NCBI GenBank assembly: GCA_015478945.1
Contig: JABUQX010007599.1
Location: 22,501-47,500, forward strand
DNA: 25,000 nt
From: Trachelipus rathkii
Taxonomy: Eukaryota > Arthropoda > Malacostraca > Isopoda > Trachelipodidae
Direction of reading: 5' to 3'
Part shown: piece by piece, positions 8,721-20,130 of the stretch
Position numbering within the stretch: position 1 is the first letter of the stretch
Layout of the letters: every line of letters starts with the position of its first letter
Made by a program: the position numbers and the translations under genes
The notes under the pieces: model-generated
The model's database searches: none
What the model saw: the letters and a program-made list of their open reading frames with translations, nothing else
Told to the model about the DNA's origin: nothing

Positions 8721-10370
8721 TCACCCAAATCATAAACCTAGCAAACACACGTTCTTCAAACAACTTCCAAACCTTTCTCACCAAGAACATCCAATACACG
8801 AACAGCACCAGAGTGTGAAAAACAATAAATATACTGAAAAACTAAACCAACCAAACATGCACACTCACGAATCCATCAAAAACCCGAACACACAAAACCC
8901 ACAAAACCAACAAACAACACGCAAACACTCTTGCAACTTGCTTCGCAAAGCAATCAAAAACCCACACGTAAACCCTCAAAACAGGAAAATCATCAAAGCC
9001 TCAAGACAATAAAACAACCTCGACCCAGAAATAGAAACAACCCGGCGCTGACCTAGAAAGACATACAAAGACATTAAAACTACACCGGCACTTGCCAGAC
9101 AATCATCTCGACACACTAGGGTACACAGCTTTAACAAACGTAGCACAAATATTATGAACAGCCCATTTAGCCTAAACTTCATCCCCTTCTTGAAAAGCTT
9201 ATTATACCCAGATAAACAGGAAAGACTCTCTGACCCCTCATCATATCGCCAATCTCTCTTTATCAACACTATGCAAACTAGTAGAAAAAAACATACTAAC
9301 AAATCAGTGGGACAATATCATCAAACAGATCTCAAATTTCGAACCGGCACTGGATGGTGATGCTTCACAAACGACTCAACTACAACCGCACTAACAAACT
9401 AATACAACAACATCAACGGCCTAACTCAAACCACTCATAACAATAATCATACGCCAATCGTTATCCCAGCAAAAGCTCTCGATACCGTACTAACACTGGC
9501 TTGATCACAAAATACCATCTAAACAGTCCCCTAACCTTAGAAGAAATAGGATTTTCCACTTTCTGTCAGGACAGGACTAGCACTATACAACAACAACAAA
9601 TCAGAATCAGTACATCAACAACGGAAGTAAACGGGAACAGTTAGTTAGCGCAATACTGATCCCACCACATAGTCAACTATGTCACGCCAAAACAGGATAT
9701 GCATACGCAGATGCATAAGAACACCCTACGCCAAACGTCACGTCGAGCACTCAACAGAACTAACACAGCACAAAAACCTGACACATACTTAACACAACTT
9801 CAAGCATGGCTAACAGAAAAACAGATGTCCGCCTCACCAAAACAATCTTCAATTACATTAATTACCACGCCCGCCAACTTGTGCACAGCACCACTAGTCT
9901 ACGTTAAACAACATTGCTATAACTAGCGATAAAAAGTAGTAATGACCTTTAATCAAAACTCCAATTCTCGAGTACTCATGTCCACATCTCACTTTCAGCA
10001 AAACACATATATCCACATATATCCTTTGCTAACAGGACTAAGCAAATTAACGACCTCCTGCACACGACTTCATCACAATAAACCAACATCCACCGACTCT
10101 AATACAAACAATTCATTCGCCGACCCTAAATACACTTCCAACCTGCCACCCACTACTGTTAAAAATAACAAAGAAACTCCAACAAACCTCTAGAATATAA
10201 CAGGATGCAATCAACAATAACATCAACAACCTGCACGATGAAACCAAAATTCTATCCATAGACACACATCTGGACATGATAGGCACACAATTCTTTTCCA
10301 AAACCGCAAACGCCAACCCATGCTACATTGCCCCTCTACCTACCCCAGACTCAACAACCTCTAAAGGAGT
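8721..10370 (+). mobile_element. jockey-type LINE remnant (LINE-beta), RT region, heavily frameshifted
   Basis: Pieces in several frames give a non-LTR reverse transcriptase: a PYPDKQERLSDPSSYR...SLL.TL.KLVEK block near 9205-9290 (as in SYRPISLLSTLCKLVEKIL), STTTALT near 9380 (as in GHSTTTAL), HFLSG near 9556 (as in FLSGR), YLTQLQAWLTEKQMSASP (9786-9840; the wing after motif C) and GTQFF...TANANPCYI (10282-10330; the C-terminal end). The + strand is rich in A and C and poor in G throughout, as usual for this LINE type. No intact catalytic box is visible, because the stretch where it should be (about 9690-9720, TGYAYADA) is frame-broken. It begins directly at the truncated 5' end of LINE-alpha copy C. 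The clade assignment is by memory of related proteins. Confidence 0.75.
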
Positions 10371-10879
10371 TCGATGCTCGCATTCACTCATTGCGTCGGC
10401 CCACGTAACACAAGAGATTTGCTACTCGGCTGATTGTTGCGTGAGCGTGAAACCCCGCAGACTCGTTCGTTGTGGTGGCCTCCTCCTTTCCAGCCACTTC
10501 TGTTTTTTGGAACTCCTTGCCATCTTGTTTTTCCAACTGTATTTAATGTTCCTCTCTTTAAATTCCATGAATGCAGAGATGAGTAGAGTGAGGGCGCGAG
10601 ACGATGAGAAGAGAATGAGCACAGGTGTAGGAAGGAAGAGGATTCGGCGTATTAAAAGAGATAGATAGAAGGTTGGCGAAAGAGAGGTGGACTGTACAGG
10701 GAGTGGGCGTGATGTGAGTCATGGATGATCATCGTGGATCGTGAGTTACGGGTTTAGATATTTGTGATGTAGAGGTGAGGAGGAGGACGCTAGACAGTGG
10801 TAGTGAGACGTGAGAGAGTTAACGGAGAAGAGAGGGAGTGCGTCGGATGATAGTGAGTCGTGTATTGTGTAGCAGAGGA
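10371..10879. other. no gene recognised; shift from pyrimidine-rich to purine-rich
   Basis: The open frames here (up to 130 codons) show no known family. The right half (10575-10879) becomes increasingly G/A-rich on the + strand and leads into the GA microsatellite. The left edge could still be LINE-beta 3' end. Confidence 0.5.
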
Positions 10880-10904
10880 CGAGAGAGAGAGACGAGTAGA
10901 AGAG

Positions 10905-10972
<68 letters not shown>

Positions 10973-11021
10973 AGAGAGAGAAAGAGAGAGAGGAGAGAGG
11001 AGAGGGGAGAGAGAGAGAGGA

Positions 11022-11067
<46 letters not shown>

Positions 11068-11078
11068 GCGAGAGAGGA
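10880..11078. repeat. (GA)n microsatellite, about 200 bp
   Basis: GA dinucleotides with GGA and GAC interruptions. All long open frames over this segment, on both strands, are Arg/Glu or Ser/Leu repeats forced by the dinucleotide. Confidence 0.97.
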
Positions 11079-11085
11079 GTGTGTG

Positions 11086-11118
<33 letters not shown>
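11079..11118. repeat. (GT)n microsatellite joined to the GA repeat
   Basis: About 18 GT units follow the GA tract directly, making a compound microsatellite of the purine/pyrimidine type. Confidence 0.97.
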
Positions 11119-11121
<3 letters not shown>

Positions 11122-11139
11122 ATTTTTTTAGTTCATGTA

Positions 11140-11208
11140 CAGGACCCACCACTGTCCACACGATGCTGCCACACTGGGTTGATTATTCAACTCCATGGGT
11201 GGGTCCTG
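11140..11208. repeat. perfect 11-bp inverted repeat
   Basis: CAGGACCCACC at 11140-11150 is the exact reverse complement of 11198-11208, with 47 bp between. It could be a remnant of a small fold-back element end or a chance stem. Confidence 0.6.
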
Positions 11209-11269
11209 GCTTATACTTATTTTAAATGGTATAAAAGAAAATTTAGATGAAATGAATATTCAGTCAAAA

Positions 11270-11376
11270 AATAAATAAAAAGATGTCCTTACAATGAGCG
11301 AATCCAAATAAATGACATGAGTGGTCTTGGTTAAGGAATAAAATTCGAGTGAGGGTCATCATTATATATAGTCCTA
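11270..11376 (-). mobile_element. LINE-gamma RNase H fragment (second copy)
   Basis: Minus-strand reading: LGLYIMMTLTRILFLNQDHS, then CHLFGFA. This resembles the AELYAIMxAL...HSFVIFSDS core of a LINE RNase H domain. A near-identical DNA stretch (11308-11368 against 12061-12115) occurs in the larger LINE-gamma copy next to it, where it is at the expected place in the domain. This is therefore a separate scrap of the same family lying 3' of the larger copy in the same orientation. Confidence 0.65.
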
Positions 11377-11384
11377 ATATCAAA

Positions 11385-12560
11385 TTACAAAATAATATAT
11401 TGTGAACAATATTCAGTTCTTGAAAGTAAGCGAAAATAGTTACTATCAAAGTGAAAGGATTCAAAGATGTGGAATAATTTATAAGATGTTATGGACCAGA
11501 AAGCAGGGAAATGACAGTGAATGGGGTCCGGTTGAAAACAATCTATGAAGATATGGTGAACAGATTGCGGGGTATGGCAAAGGGAAAATTTGCTGATGGG
11601 AGGAGGGTCTCGTGACATGTAGTGACGTGAGTGATTGTTGGTGTGGCCAATCCGGAGGCTTTCAAATATCACCACGTGCAAGCGATTTCGTCGGTTAGAG
11701 GAAGACCACTCACCAAAGTTCGGCTTTAAAGTTCTAAGTTTCACCCCTCGCCCAGCACTCTTACCAGTAAGACCAGAAGCTTTGTCGGAGAGCATGGTAA
11801 TAATCAGTTGATGGTAGGCGACCTTGTCATTGGCATCCGGGAGATACCCAGAACAGCTATGGAAAGAGGCGAGAACCATTCTGAATTCTCTGTCAGCGAT
11901 TTCGTTGTCAGTCACCCCTACGTGAGAGGGGTCCAACAATGCATAATTCGTTTCTTGAGAGAGTGAAGCAGCGGGAGAAATTATTGTACAGCGGATACAA
12001 TTTTTTTTTTTTTTTAGAATAGGGGGCTTTAAGCGTTTGTAGGGCGCCGAGCTAATCCGAATAGATGACGTGTTCTTGGCAAAGGAATAGAATTCGAGAG
12101 GGCAATCATTATAGCTATTAATTCTGCGGTAAAAATTGAAGCATGAGGTGGGGGGGGGGTATGGGAGGGTTTGCAGTCAGGAAAGATAGAAGCACAGACA
12201 CCGTTTTAGAGCAGTCAGTGAACACTAGAGTAAATCCCTTGTGAACTGCAGAATGAGACAAAGATGATGCCTTTAACAAGGCAGCAGGGTGACTGAATTT
12301 AAGGCAAAGAACAGGCAAATAATAGCCAAGTTGTATACCGTGCATCATAAGAGAATGGTAGCACCTTTTGCAAATGGATGTTGAGGAAGTTAAGGATGTT
12401 ACAAACGGGATTTGCAAATGGCCAGTAAGGAGAACTCGGAGGAATCTCTCGCAGAATCAGTTTCAAATCAGACGGTACTGGAGTTTGAAAGAAGCGGATA
12501 TAACTTGTGTACGGGAAAGGAACATGAATTTTGCATAATCGACAAGATTCATAATAGTAT
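11385..12560 (-). mobile_element. LINE-gamma, non-LTR retrotransposon with RNase H domain, minus strand
   Basis: In minus-strand order: a pre-RNase H stretch (12420-12300), FTDCSKT (12222-12202; normally FTDGSKT, first catalytic Asp of RNase H), IMIALSNSIPL (12115-12075; AELYAIMxAL helix), then LDPSHVGVTDNEIADREF (about 11936-11883; PSHVGVxGNExAD, last part of RNase H) and the C-terminal zinc-knuckle-like tail LRIGHTN...MSRDPPPISKFSLCHTPQSVHHIFIDC (about 11670-11540). That tail is typical of I/jockey-like LINEs in crustaceans. The 184-codon frame at 11939-11385 is open, but the part before it has frame breaks and a poly-T run (12000-12016, poly-A in sense). The RT domain is absent, so the copy is 5'-truncated. 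Confidence 0.82.
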
Positions 12561-12574
12561 CGAATGACATGGTT

Positions 12575-12650
12575 GTGACCCTGACCTAGTGGATGAACCT
12601 GGACATTGACGAGATACTACAATAGGGAATCTGTTGCGGTGTTGCGATGA
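12575..12650 (+). mobile_element. short LINE-alpha 3' UTR fragment
   Basis: GTGACCTAGTGG...ACATTGACGAGATACTACA...GTTGCGGTG resembles the start of the LINE-alpha 3' UTR in copy B (3891-3940: GGTGACCTCACATTGACGTGATACCACAGTGAG...CGTCGCAGT). Only about 75 bp is alignable by eye, with small gaps. Confidence 0.5.
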
Positions 12651-14029
12651 CCTAGGATGTATTCTTAGTTGTGACAAACTAATAAATCCTTAAGTTTGTC
12701 ACCTTGTCGTTCATGACAAGATAGCTAATAATAATTAGCTACTAATATAAAACTTGCGTGTTCCGAATCAAATGGCTGTGTAGAAAAAGATAGTGGCACA
12801 AGAATATCCGAATAGGGACACTTCCAATTCAATTTTCAATAACCTCACTGAAAAAGAGCGCATCAAATTTGAATAAAAAAAAGTGTTCCGTTTTCGTGTC
12901 TCCAATCAAAAGAATGAAAACTAGGTCAACCTGAAAGTGAAAAATTCAAAGACATTCTTTCCCAACCAAGAAAAATTCTGCATATATTACATATTCATGT
13001 AATAGAGTCTCCGTGTGATAACCATACTAAGGAAAACTAAAAATAATTCGCATGTATAACATTCGCACAAAGACTTTCAAATCTCTTATCTAGATAATCA
13101 AATAATTCTAAAGTAATTATTTTTTGTGAAAAGAACTAAATTAATTCAATTAAAGTTCTTCATGAGAAACAAACTTTAGATGTATTTAACATGTCATAGA
13201 TACAAGCTAGATTAAATAAAAGATAATCAATTAGGATATGAATAAAGTTTCACTTCACAGATTCTGCAAAGTAAAACAATATAATAAAATTAAGACCGAA
13301 TTCATTGAGGGTAAAAACCAAACACGGATTTTTAATCAAAAAGGAAGTCTTAAAAATATTTTTTATTATAAAAATACTTAAAACCTTAAAAACATGAAAT
13401 GACAGAAGGCAACTTTAATATTTAAATATTCCCATCAACGTTTACTTACTTTTGGAAAATTCATCTTCCCTAATTTTAAAATTAAAAAAAGTGAAAGATT
13501 TAACACAATCTTCCTGACTAAAAAATAAAAGTCGCAAAAATATTTAAAATAAATATTAAGCTCTTAACGGTAAACGGTTTAAAATAACGCTGCCTTTTCG
13601 GCATAGTTCTTCAGCAGGCATGAAGTGGAATCTAGTTCGGAGATCTTGCTAATCTTCATAAATTTGGAAGCTTCGTACTTGAGTCGAATGGCCTAGACAC
13701 AAATTAATAATACTTTAAAAAGGATTCATCATTAATAACATACAATGAATATACATACATACATAAAGTTTTATACAACCCTCCAAAAAAGAACAATGAA
13801 AACAAAATACCCATTAAGTAAGTAGTTCAATATATTTCAATGCAAAATAATTCTTGAAACTTTTTACTTCGCCTTATAAAAATATTTGAGTAAAGAAGTT
13901 TCTTCTCTTTGAGAGGAAAAAAAGCTCTGCTCCAGTCAAGCTTAATGAAGACATTCATTTAACAAAATTTTAAACTTGCTGAGATTTATCAACAAGAGTG
14001 TAAGACTAACAAATATGCCAATGTGAAGC
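12651..14029. other. AT-rich spacer, no gene seen
   Basis: About 1.4 kb of AT-rich sequence has no reading frame, repeat array or family match that I can recognise. A small palindrome (TAGCTAATAATAATTAGCTA, 12722-12741) is the only local structure noted. Confidence 0.6.
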
Positions 14030-15340
14030 TCCTAGCCAAACATCATTCGAAACTTTTCTTCCAGACTACGAGACACCTTTCCTTTGTTCATATCCCAGAC
14101 GCAGAGGTAAAAAGGTAATAACCGGATTAAAGAACAAAAAATGTAATGTTCACTCTATCCCCAACCACATCTTCAAACTCATTGATGAGATAATAGCCAC
14201 CCCTTTAAAACACTTGTTCAACGAATCCCTTTTAACAGGAATTTTTCCAAATATTTTCAAACAGCAAAAGTGATCCCAATACCTAAAAAAGGAGACCAGT
14301 CCCTAGCCAAAAATTACAGACCAATAGCCAATCACAAATACGATTAGTAAAATATTTGAAAAATAATTTTCAATCAATTAACAGAATACTTTAGATTAAC
14401 AATATTCTAAGAGACTCTCGGTTGGGATTTGGAAAAGGTCGCTCAACTTCTGATGTATTTATTTGTTTAACCGAAAAACTTTACAGAAATATAGAAAATA
14501 AAGACTCATCCCTGCTATTATTACTCGACTTCACAAAAGTTTTCGACATGATTCATCATGACATACTATTAAGAAAAATGTATAAAATGGGTAGAGGGGA
14601 CAAACTTGCAATGGTTTATAAGAAATCTCAATATGTAAAACTTTAGGAAACACATTCAATCACACTTCAAACATGAACTGTAGTACCACAAGGCTTAATT
14701 CTAGGACCGTTTCTATTTACTAATGAGCTGTTCAACTCGCATGACGCCTTTTCAGTCTCATTTGCTGATGATACTTCTATCCTAATAAATGATAAAAATA
14801 CCGACTCTCGTAAAGTAGTTAACACCTTAACAAAAATAATGAAATGGATAGATGCTAACAAGCAGTCTTAAAATTTAATAAAGCCATATTTTTCTTAGCA
14901 ACAAATCAATAGGCAACATTAGTATCAAAACAAATGAAGTGGAACTGCATAAGAGTTTCAAATGCTAAAATACTCAGTGGAATAATTGATGAAAAACTGA
15001 CATTTAAAGAAGATGTTAACAACCTAGTTAGCAGACAGGCTAATAAATACATGTATGTACTAATAAAATTAAAAAAATAATGTTCCTCTCTCCATTCTTT
15101 AGTAGATTTACAACGCATTGATACACCCCCCATATTCTATACTCTCTTCCTATCTACGGAACCACAAGTAACTCTGTAATCCATACTGTAATTGTAATAC
15201 AAAAGCGCTTTATTCTCCTCAATAGCGCTACAAGAGATTTTTTACTGCCATACACAACCCTTGTTCAAAAAAAACTAAAGATATTGCAATTTAAAGACCT
15301 ACTTAATCTATTACTACTAAAAGAATAACAAAATAATCTA
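14030..15340 (+). mobile_element. CR1/jockey-type LINE remnant (LINE-delta), RT domain
   Basis: RT blocks appear in order on the + strand with frame changes: AKVIPIPKKGDQSLAKNYRPIA (14264-14330), LGFGKGRSTSDVFICLTEKL (14422-14481), LLLLLDFTKVFDMIHHDILL (14512-14571; motif A, normally LDLSKAFDxxxH), VPQGLILGPFLF (14682-14717; motif B) and FADDTSILIN (14761-14790; motif C with both catalytic Asp intact). A thumb-like TFKEDVNNLV..QANKYMYVLIKL (15000-15073) follows, and LKILQFKDLL at about 15276-15305 closes the C-terminus. Most of the RT survives, but stops and shifts between blocks make it inactive. The order and motif forms fit the CR1 or jockey groups; I cannot separate these by eye. Confidence 0.85.
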
Positions 15341-16880
15341 TGAAAGTTTTTTATTTTATTTCAGCATATTTGAGATATCCTATCGCTTAACATTTTTCGT
15401 CTTCAACTGTGAAACTGCTTCGTTTGTGAATGGGCCTGCTTGCCACTACTTTTTGATTAGCTAAGCATGAGCGCGTTCTTTGTTATTTTGCTTTTACGGT
15501 TTACTAACTCTTGTTTCTTTCTTTCCAGAGTTAAGGAGGTGATAGGCCTCCCTATTTGGCCTTTATATTATTAAGTTATTAAGTGAGTAAGCGAATTTGT
15601 TTGTATGTTTCCAAGTTGGGAATCCAGTAGGGTGGAATAGGGTCGCTAGGAAGTTTAAGGGATACTGGTTGGGCCCGGTAGGATTACTTTTTCTTCCACT
15701 AGATTTATTCCTTCACTGCTATTTAACGTAATTGTAAATATTTTCTATAAACTAAATATCTCGCATAGCTACGACAGATAGCTATTTCCAAAAGACTTTT
15801 ATTTTGATGATATTCTGGCATACTGATCTTTCCTCTTCTCCTTGTATTATAAAGTGGGTGAGAGTTTGTTTCCTTTCTTATTTGTTAGGCCTTATTTAAA
15901 CAATCTATAATAATGCTTGCAACTTCTTGCTAGCTAATTTTCACGCAATTCATTCGCGCGGACCAACAAGGTAGATGTTGAAGTTGTGTTGGTAGTGTTA
16001 AATCAAGTGCGAGGATTAGGAGATGGGGGATCAAATAGGCTATAATTTTGTTGTTACTAATAAAATTTAAGTCTAGTGGGCTATTTGGAATGGACGATGA
16101 TGGGAAAAGGCCGGAGGGTTGCATGAAAGAGAATAGAATTAAGAATAAGAAGTTAAGAGAACAAGGTAATAGAGCGATAAGTATCCTAAGAAGCGATTCT
16201 CAAGGCTAAATCAGATCTTGAAATGTGAACAAGTGAAACTGAAATCAAATCTAGGATGCAAAATCGAAGAAACAATTGTCTTAGAGTGATGAGAAGGAAG
16301 TGTGTGGAATGTGCTAAGAGTAGGAATGTTAACAGTGAGTGTTAGAATGAAGAGGTGATTCAAAAGGAAGAGGTAAAAAAGAAAGCTAGTTGAATGTAAT
16401 AAAAGCCAATGATGAAGTTCACACAAGAAAGATGTTTGGAAGTATAGATAAGGAGTGAAAAAAAATCACTAAACAGCGTGCATACGATAGAAGAGAAAGA
16501 GGTAGACCTGAATCATTTGGAAGAGAGAAAATAGAAATGGGTGTGCGACTTATGAAAGGTAATAGAGCTCTCTTGCAATGTAGAGACGTTAGAAGGCTGC
16601 TTACAGAGAATGAGAATCTAATGGGAACATGCTTAAGCAAATAAATTGAATAAATTGAGTGTCTTTATGTTAACTTGTATTGATATCATGGAGTTGTAAG
16701 AGGCGGGCGAGTGATAAGAGACACACTAGTTTCGTAATTAAACTGTTACAAGGCTATTAGTAACAGTAATGAATGCGAAGTGCGTATAATCGATATGTGC
16801 TTGTGGGCTTGGACTTTGGAGCTTTGCGAGAACAAGCTATATTACGAGTATTCTTTATGGTGAGATTAGGAGGAATCATT
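15341..16880. other. no gene recognised; right part purine-rich
   Basis: From 15341 to about 16000 the sequence is mixed and unrecognised. From about 16080 to 16640 the + strand is strongly purine-rich (many AGAA/GAA runs), as in the sense strand of LINE-alpha. This could be a decayed 5' portion (endonuclease/linker) of the LINE-alpha copy that is clear from 17040, but no motif can be pinned down. Confidence 0.45.
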
Positions 16881-18990
16881 AGACAAATGATGAGACTAAA
16901 GGGTCTAGTTGTTTTAAGTCAGAAAGATAACGTTGAAGAAGGTAAAGCATCACTAGCTAGTGTTATGTTATTGGATGTATGATTGTGCCAGTTAACTTGG
17001 TGAATTTTTAATCATCAAGAACGTGATTTATAGCAAATTTGCCTCTTGTAATGAGGCAGAGATGGTGATTGATTGAATTTGAAGTTGTGTAGTAATCAAA
17101 GCGTTTATGGAGGTTACACTCCAAGTCGATTGAGGAGCGCAGAAATAGTACCCTTAATATAAAGGGTTAAGGGAGATAAAGGGAACTGTAGGAATTATAT
17201 AGGGTAATTGTTTATTGTGTTGTAGGGAAGATATATATGCTCGGTATTTTAGTCGAAAGAGTGCGCTGGCGTCGACTGAAGGACTGATTGGTTGAAGAGC
17301 AAGTGGCGTATAGGATTGGTCTAAGATGAGGTGTGAAAATTCCAACTTTTAGCATAGAAAACAAATTATAGAAAGATCAGGAGAGAAGCATATAAGCTTG
17401 TAGTTTAGGTTTTTTATCGAGTTCGAGACAAACAGGCGTAGATTTAGGATTAATAAGGGAAGCTCTAACTGGCAGCTATAGTATCGAGAGTGGTGCTAAG
17501 AAGGTCAGGTTGCATATTTGAATTACAGCTAAAAATACAAGTAAATTATAAAGCAAGTAATGATAGTAATAAATATGATATGTAATTAAGCTGAATATGT
17601 TTTATATATTTTAGAAATAGCGTGGTAGTGAGCAGGGAGTTTGTTTATGTCACCAATGTTGGTTATTCAATGTTGATGATATTTGGAAATGGGTTGTGAA
17701 AGCAATTAGAGATGGGGTGGACACGAAGGTGGTGTTAATGATTACAATGGCAGAATGGTGGTGAGTGGACAAGGGTGCCACACGTTTACCTTTTTATAAT
17801 GCAGATGATTGGTTTGTGTAGTGGTGAATTCTGAAAGAAGTTTGAGAGATTGGCATAGAGGAGAATTGGCTAGGGGTGTGTGAAAGAGAGGGGTTCGAAA
17901 GTAAACGTAGATACTGCAGTAAGAGTTTGTTTAATGGTTGTGTAGTGGAATTCCTCGGTTGAAGTATGTTAGAATGTGGAGCAGCTGGAACACAGTGTCG
18001 AGTTTTATTAATATATTAGGTATATATGTTGATTGAAAAAAGTGGAACGGATGATTCGGCGAGACAGTGTAAGTAAAGGATAGAGTTCTAATGTTAGAAG
18101 TTGATGGCTGGTGACATATATTACAAATCGTTGGTGAAATGTATAACGCACCTAATAGTCCTTTGAGTGCACGTACTAGGTCTTACATGAGAGATAAGTT
18201 CCGTTGCCTGTGTCAATGTATAAGAGGGAAGGTGCTAATGTTGACTGACATGGTCCTGGAATAAAGAACTTTAGATCTAAAGTTCAATGTGTCAGATGGA
18301 CCACTTAGGCAAGGCGTGTTAGTGTGATAATAAGAATTGACAAAAATGAGGATGGCAATTTAGAAGAGTAAATGTGCGTGATGCAAGAAAGGGGTAAAAT
18401 GATGAATAATAGAGAGTGAGAAAGTACAAATAGATATGGTGTGGAGTATATATGTGGAGAGAGGAATAATGATAGTTCGGTTGGTTAACGGTATGTATAA
18501 GTGGTGTAATTTGTGTTGGAATCGACCCTGCGGCTGGGAGATTAACAAAAGTAGCATTAAGTCGAGAGTAAAGGAATGTCTGAGAGAGATTAATGATGTG
18601 AGTTTTCAGAGGCGAGAATAAGAGGTACAATAATTATTAGTGCAATTGGCGGCGGTTTGTGAAGGGCCTAATAGGCTGTTGGCTCGAACCTGGGCCAGAG
18701 AAAGATGAACCTCTGACACTTGACGATATGCCATATCATGTTGAGGGTTCGTCGCGGCCCGATAACCGGTAAAAGGCCTAGAACGTAGATTTTACTAGAA
18801 CACCTACGCGAGCGCGATAAGTTCTCACTAATATGCTAAAGTTTCATTCAATTGATCATGTGAAGTTAAGGGGGCTAGTAAGGCTGGTCTTTCTTGTTTC
18901 GACTTGGTGCTCTATAAATCTCATCATCCCTACTACTTTGCTCATCTTTCACTGAGTGCGCTCACGCACTCCTTAATGATATGATCTATA
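16881..18990 (+). mobile_element. LINE-alpha copy D, longest copy, RT plus C-terminus, highly decayed
   Basis: This is clear from about 17060: a VIDWILKLC-like block, YGGYTPS..RSAEIVPL (17107-17156; the classic DWRSAxIVPLYKGKGD segment), then GDKGNCRNYI (17176-17202), VVGKIYAR-like (17221-17245) and a TEGLIGEEQ-like segment near 17275-17300. At 17382-17470 the DNA aligns with copy B 2855-2930. EQGVCLSPMLVIQ (17629-17667) is motif B, and ADD at 17801-17809 is the catalytic box, intact here unlike in copy B. VERGIMIVRLVNGMY (18451-18497) and IKSRVKECLREINDVSF (18556-18606) form the C-terminal tail. The 3' UTR ends TTAATGATATGATCTATA at about 18990 against a TA array. Frame changes occur every few dozen codons. 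The left boundary is uncertain. Confidence 0.8.
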
Positions 18991-19137
18991 TTATAGTGAG
19001 TATATAGCATATATAATGCCATTATATATACTATATAATATAAATATTAATATATATATATATATATATATAATATAATTATATAATATAATAAGAAATT
19101 GATATTATACATATATATATTATACTATATTATATAA
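18991..19137. repeat. (TA)n array at 3' end of LINE-alpha copy D
   Basis: TA-rich with a pure run at about 19055-19071 and many interruptions. It starts where the LINE-alpha tail ends. Confidence 0.9.
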
Positions 19138-19879
19138 AGTGATTAAACTATTAGGATTAGTACCTGACTAGATCGCTAATCCGTAATCTGCGGATCTGTA
19201 GTATCGGCCATTTTGATGTAATCGGGGTATCACGGTATCGGTATAAGAATTGCCCGAGAGCGCTAGTTGCCGAGCGAAACTTCTTACATCTTTTTGAGCA
19301 GTGAAATAATTATGAACACAATCTTTGATCAATAGATAAAGATCTAGTTTGATTCAGATTAGCTTGTACCTTTGTCTAAATGTTATGTTTCTTTTTTTTT
19401 TCCTCGAATTTCCAAGTCGTTCGTAGCAATTTTTATAACTCTAGATAATTTATGCTTTTTCTCCAATACTTTGGTCCTTATGCATGTAAATATTTCCGCC
19501 ATATAGTCTCAGCCATCTTTTAACATTTATACAGATTATTCTACTTTTTTAGTTGATCAAATAGTATTTTTTTTTTTTTGTTGTGCGCAATTTCGTGAGA
19601 GCGTGTGAGTGTGTTAGTAAATCACTTTGGATTACATCCATGGAGCTGGGTGTTCCCAATGCAAATCCTCTCGCTCTCCGAAGTTCTTCTAATATAAATA
19701 AAATTTGAGGAGTTTTAGGCGTACATCACATAAATTATTCCTATCATTTCTCTAATTTTATGTTATTGTCTATATTGTTTTTCTGTCTGTTTTTTTTTGA
19801 TTGCGTATGTGCTGATGTGCGTGTGCACATGTGCGTGTAATTATAAGCAGATTTGCAACCAGGCGTGAGCTTTCTTTAA
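19138..19879. other. unassigned; GTATCGG-like motif cluster near the left edge
   Basis: The motifs GTATCGGCC (19200-19208) and GGGTATCACGGTATCGGTAT (19226-19245) cluster at the left side and resemble the repeated ends of some DNA transposons, but I find no partner copy. The rest has a short T-rich and GTG-rich stretch (19785-19835) and no clear gene. Confidence 0.4.
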
Positions 19880-19966
19880 ACTTTTTACTCATAACATCAA
19901 TTGGCTGCACTCTGCTAACATCTAGCACTATTCCATTTGGACTATATCTCATCTCTAACTCTAAAC
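19880..19966 (-). pseudogene. possible second half of a chitin-binding (peritrophin-A/CBM14) domain
   Basis: The minus-strand frame reads LELEMRYSPNGIVLDVSRVQPID, like the last part of a CBM14 domain (...CPxGLVFDxxxxxC). The expected first Cys is Ser (AGT) and the last Cys position is lost, but a +1 shift (GAGTGC) would restore a Cys. A weak acceptor (AAATTTAG|GT) precedes it at 19967, with phase compatible with the end of the exon at 22.9-23.0 kb. The match is short and two cysteines are missing in the given frame, so this is tentative. Confidence 0.3.
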
Positions 19967-20130
19967 CTAAATTTATGCTTCATTGTATCTGAGACCCGAT
20001 GGGCTAAGAAATTTTCATCTTCGATTGATTTTAAAAGAATATAAAACCTAATTGGCAACATTTTTAATAATTTCCAGTTGACATAAAATTGAATAGTGTC
20101 CTATTGATAAATATAAAACATTAATATAAC

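Noticed and set aside
10790..11225. Long Arg/Glu and Ser/Leu open frames on both strands
   Set aside because: They come from the (GA)n and (GT)n microsatellite; any frame stays open.
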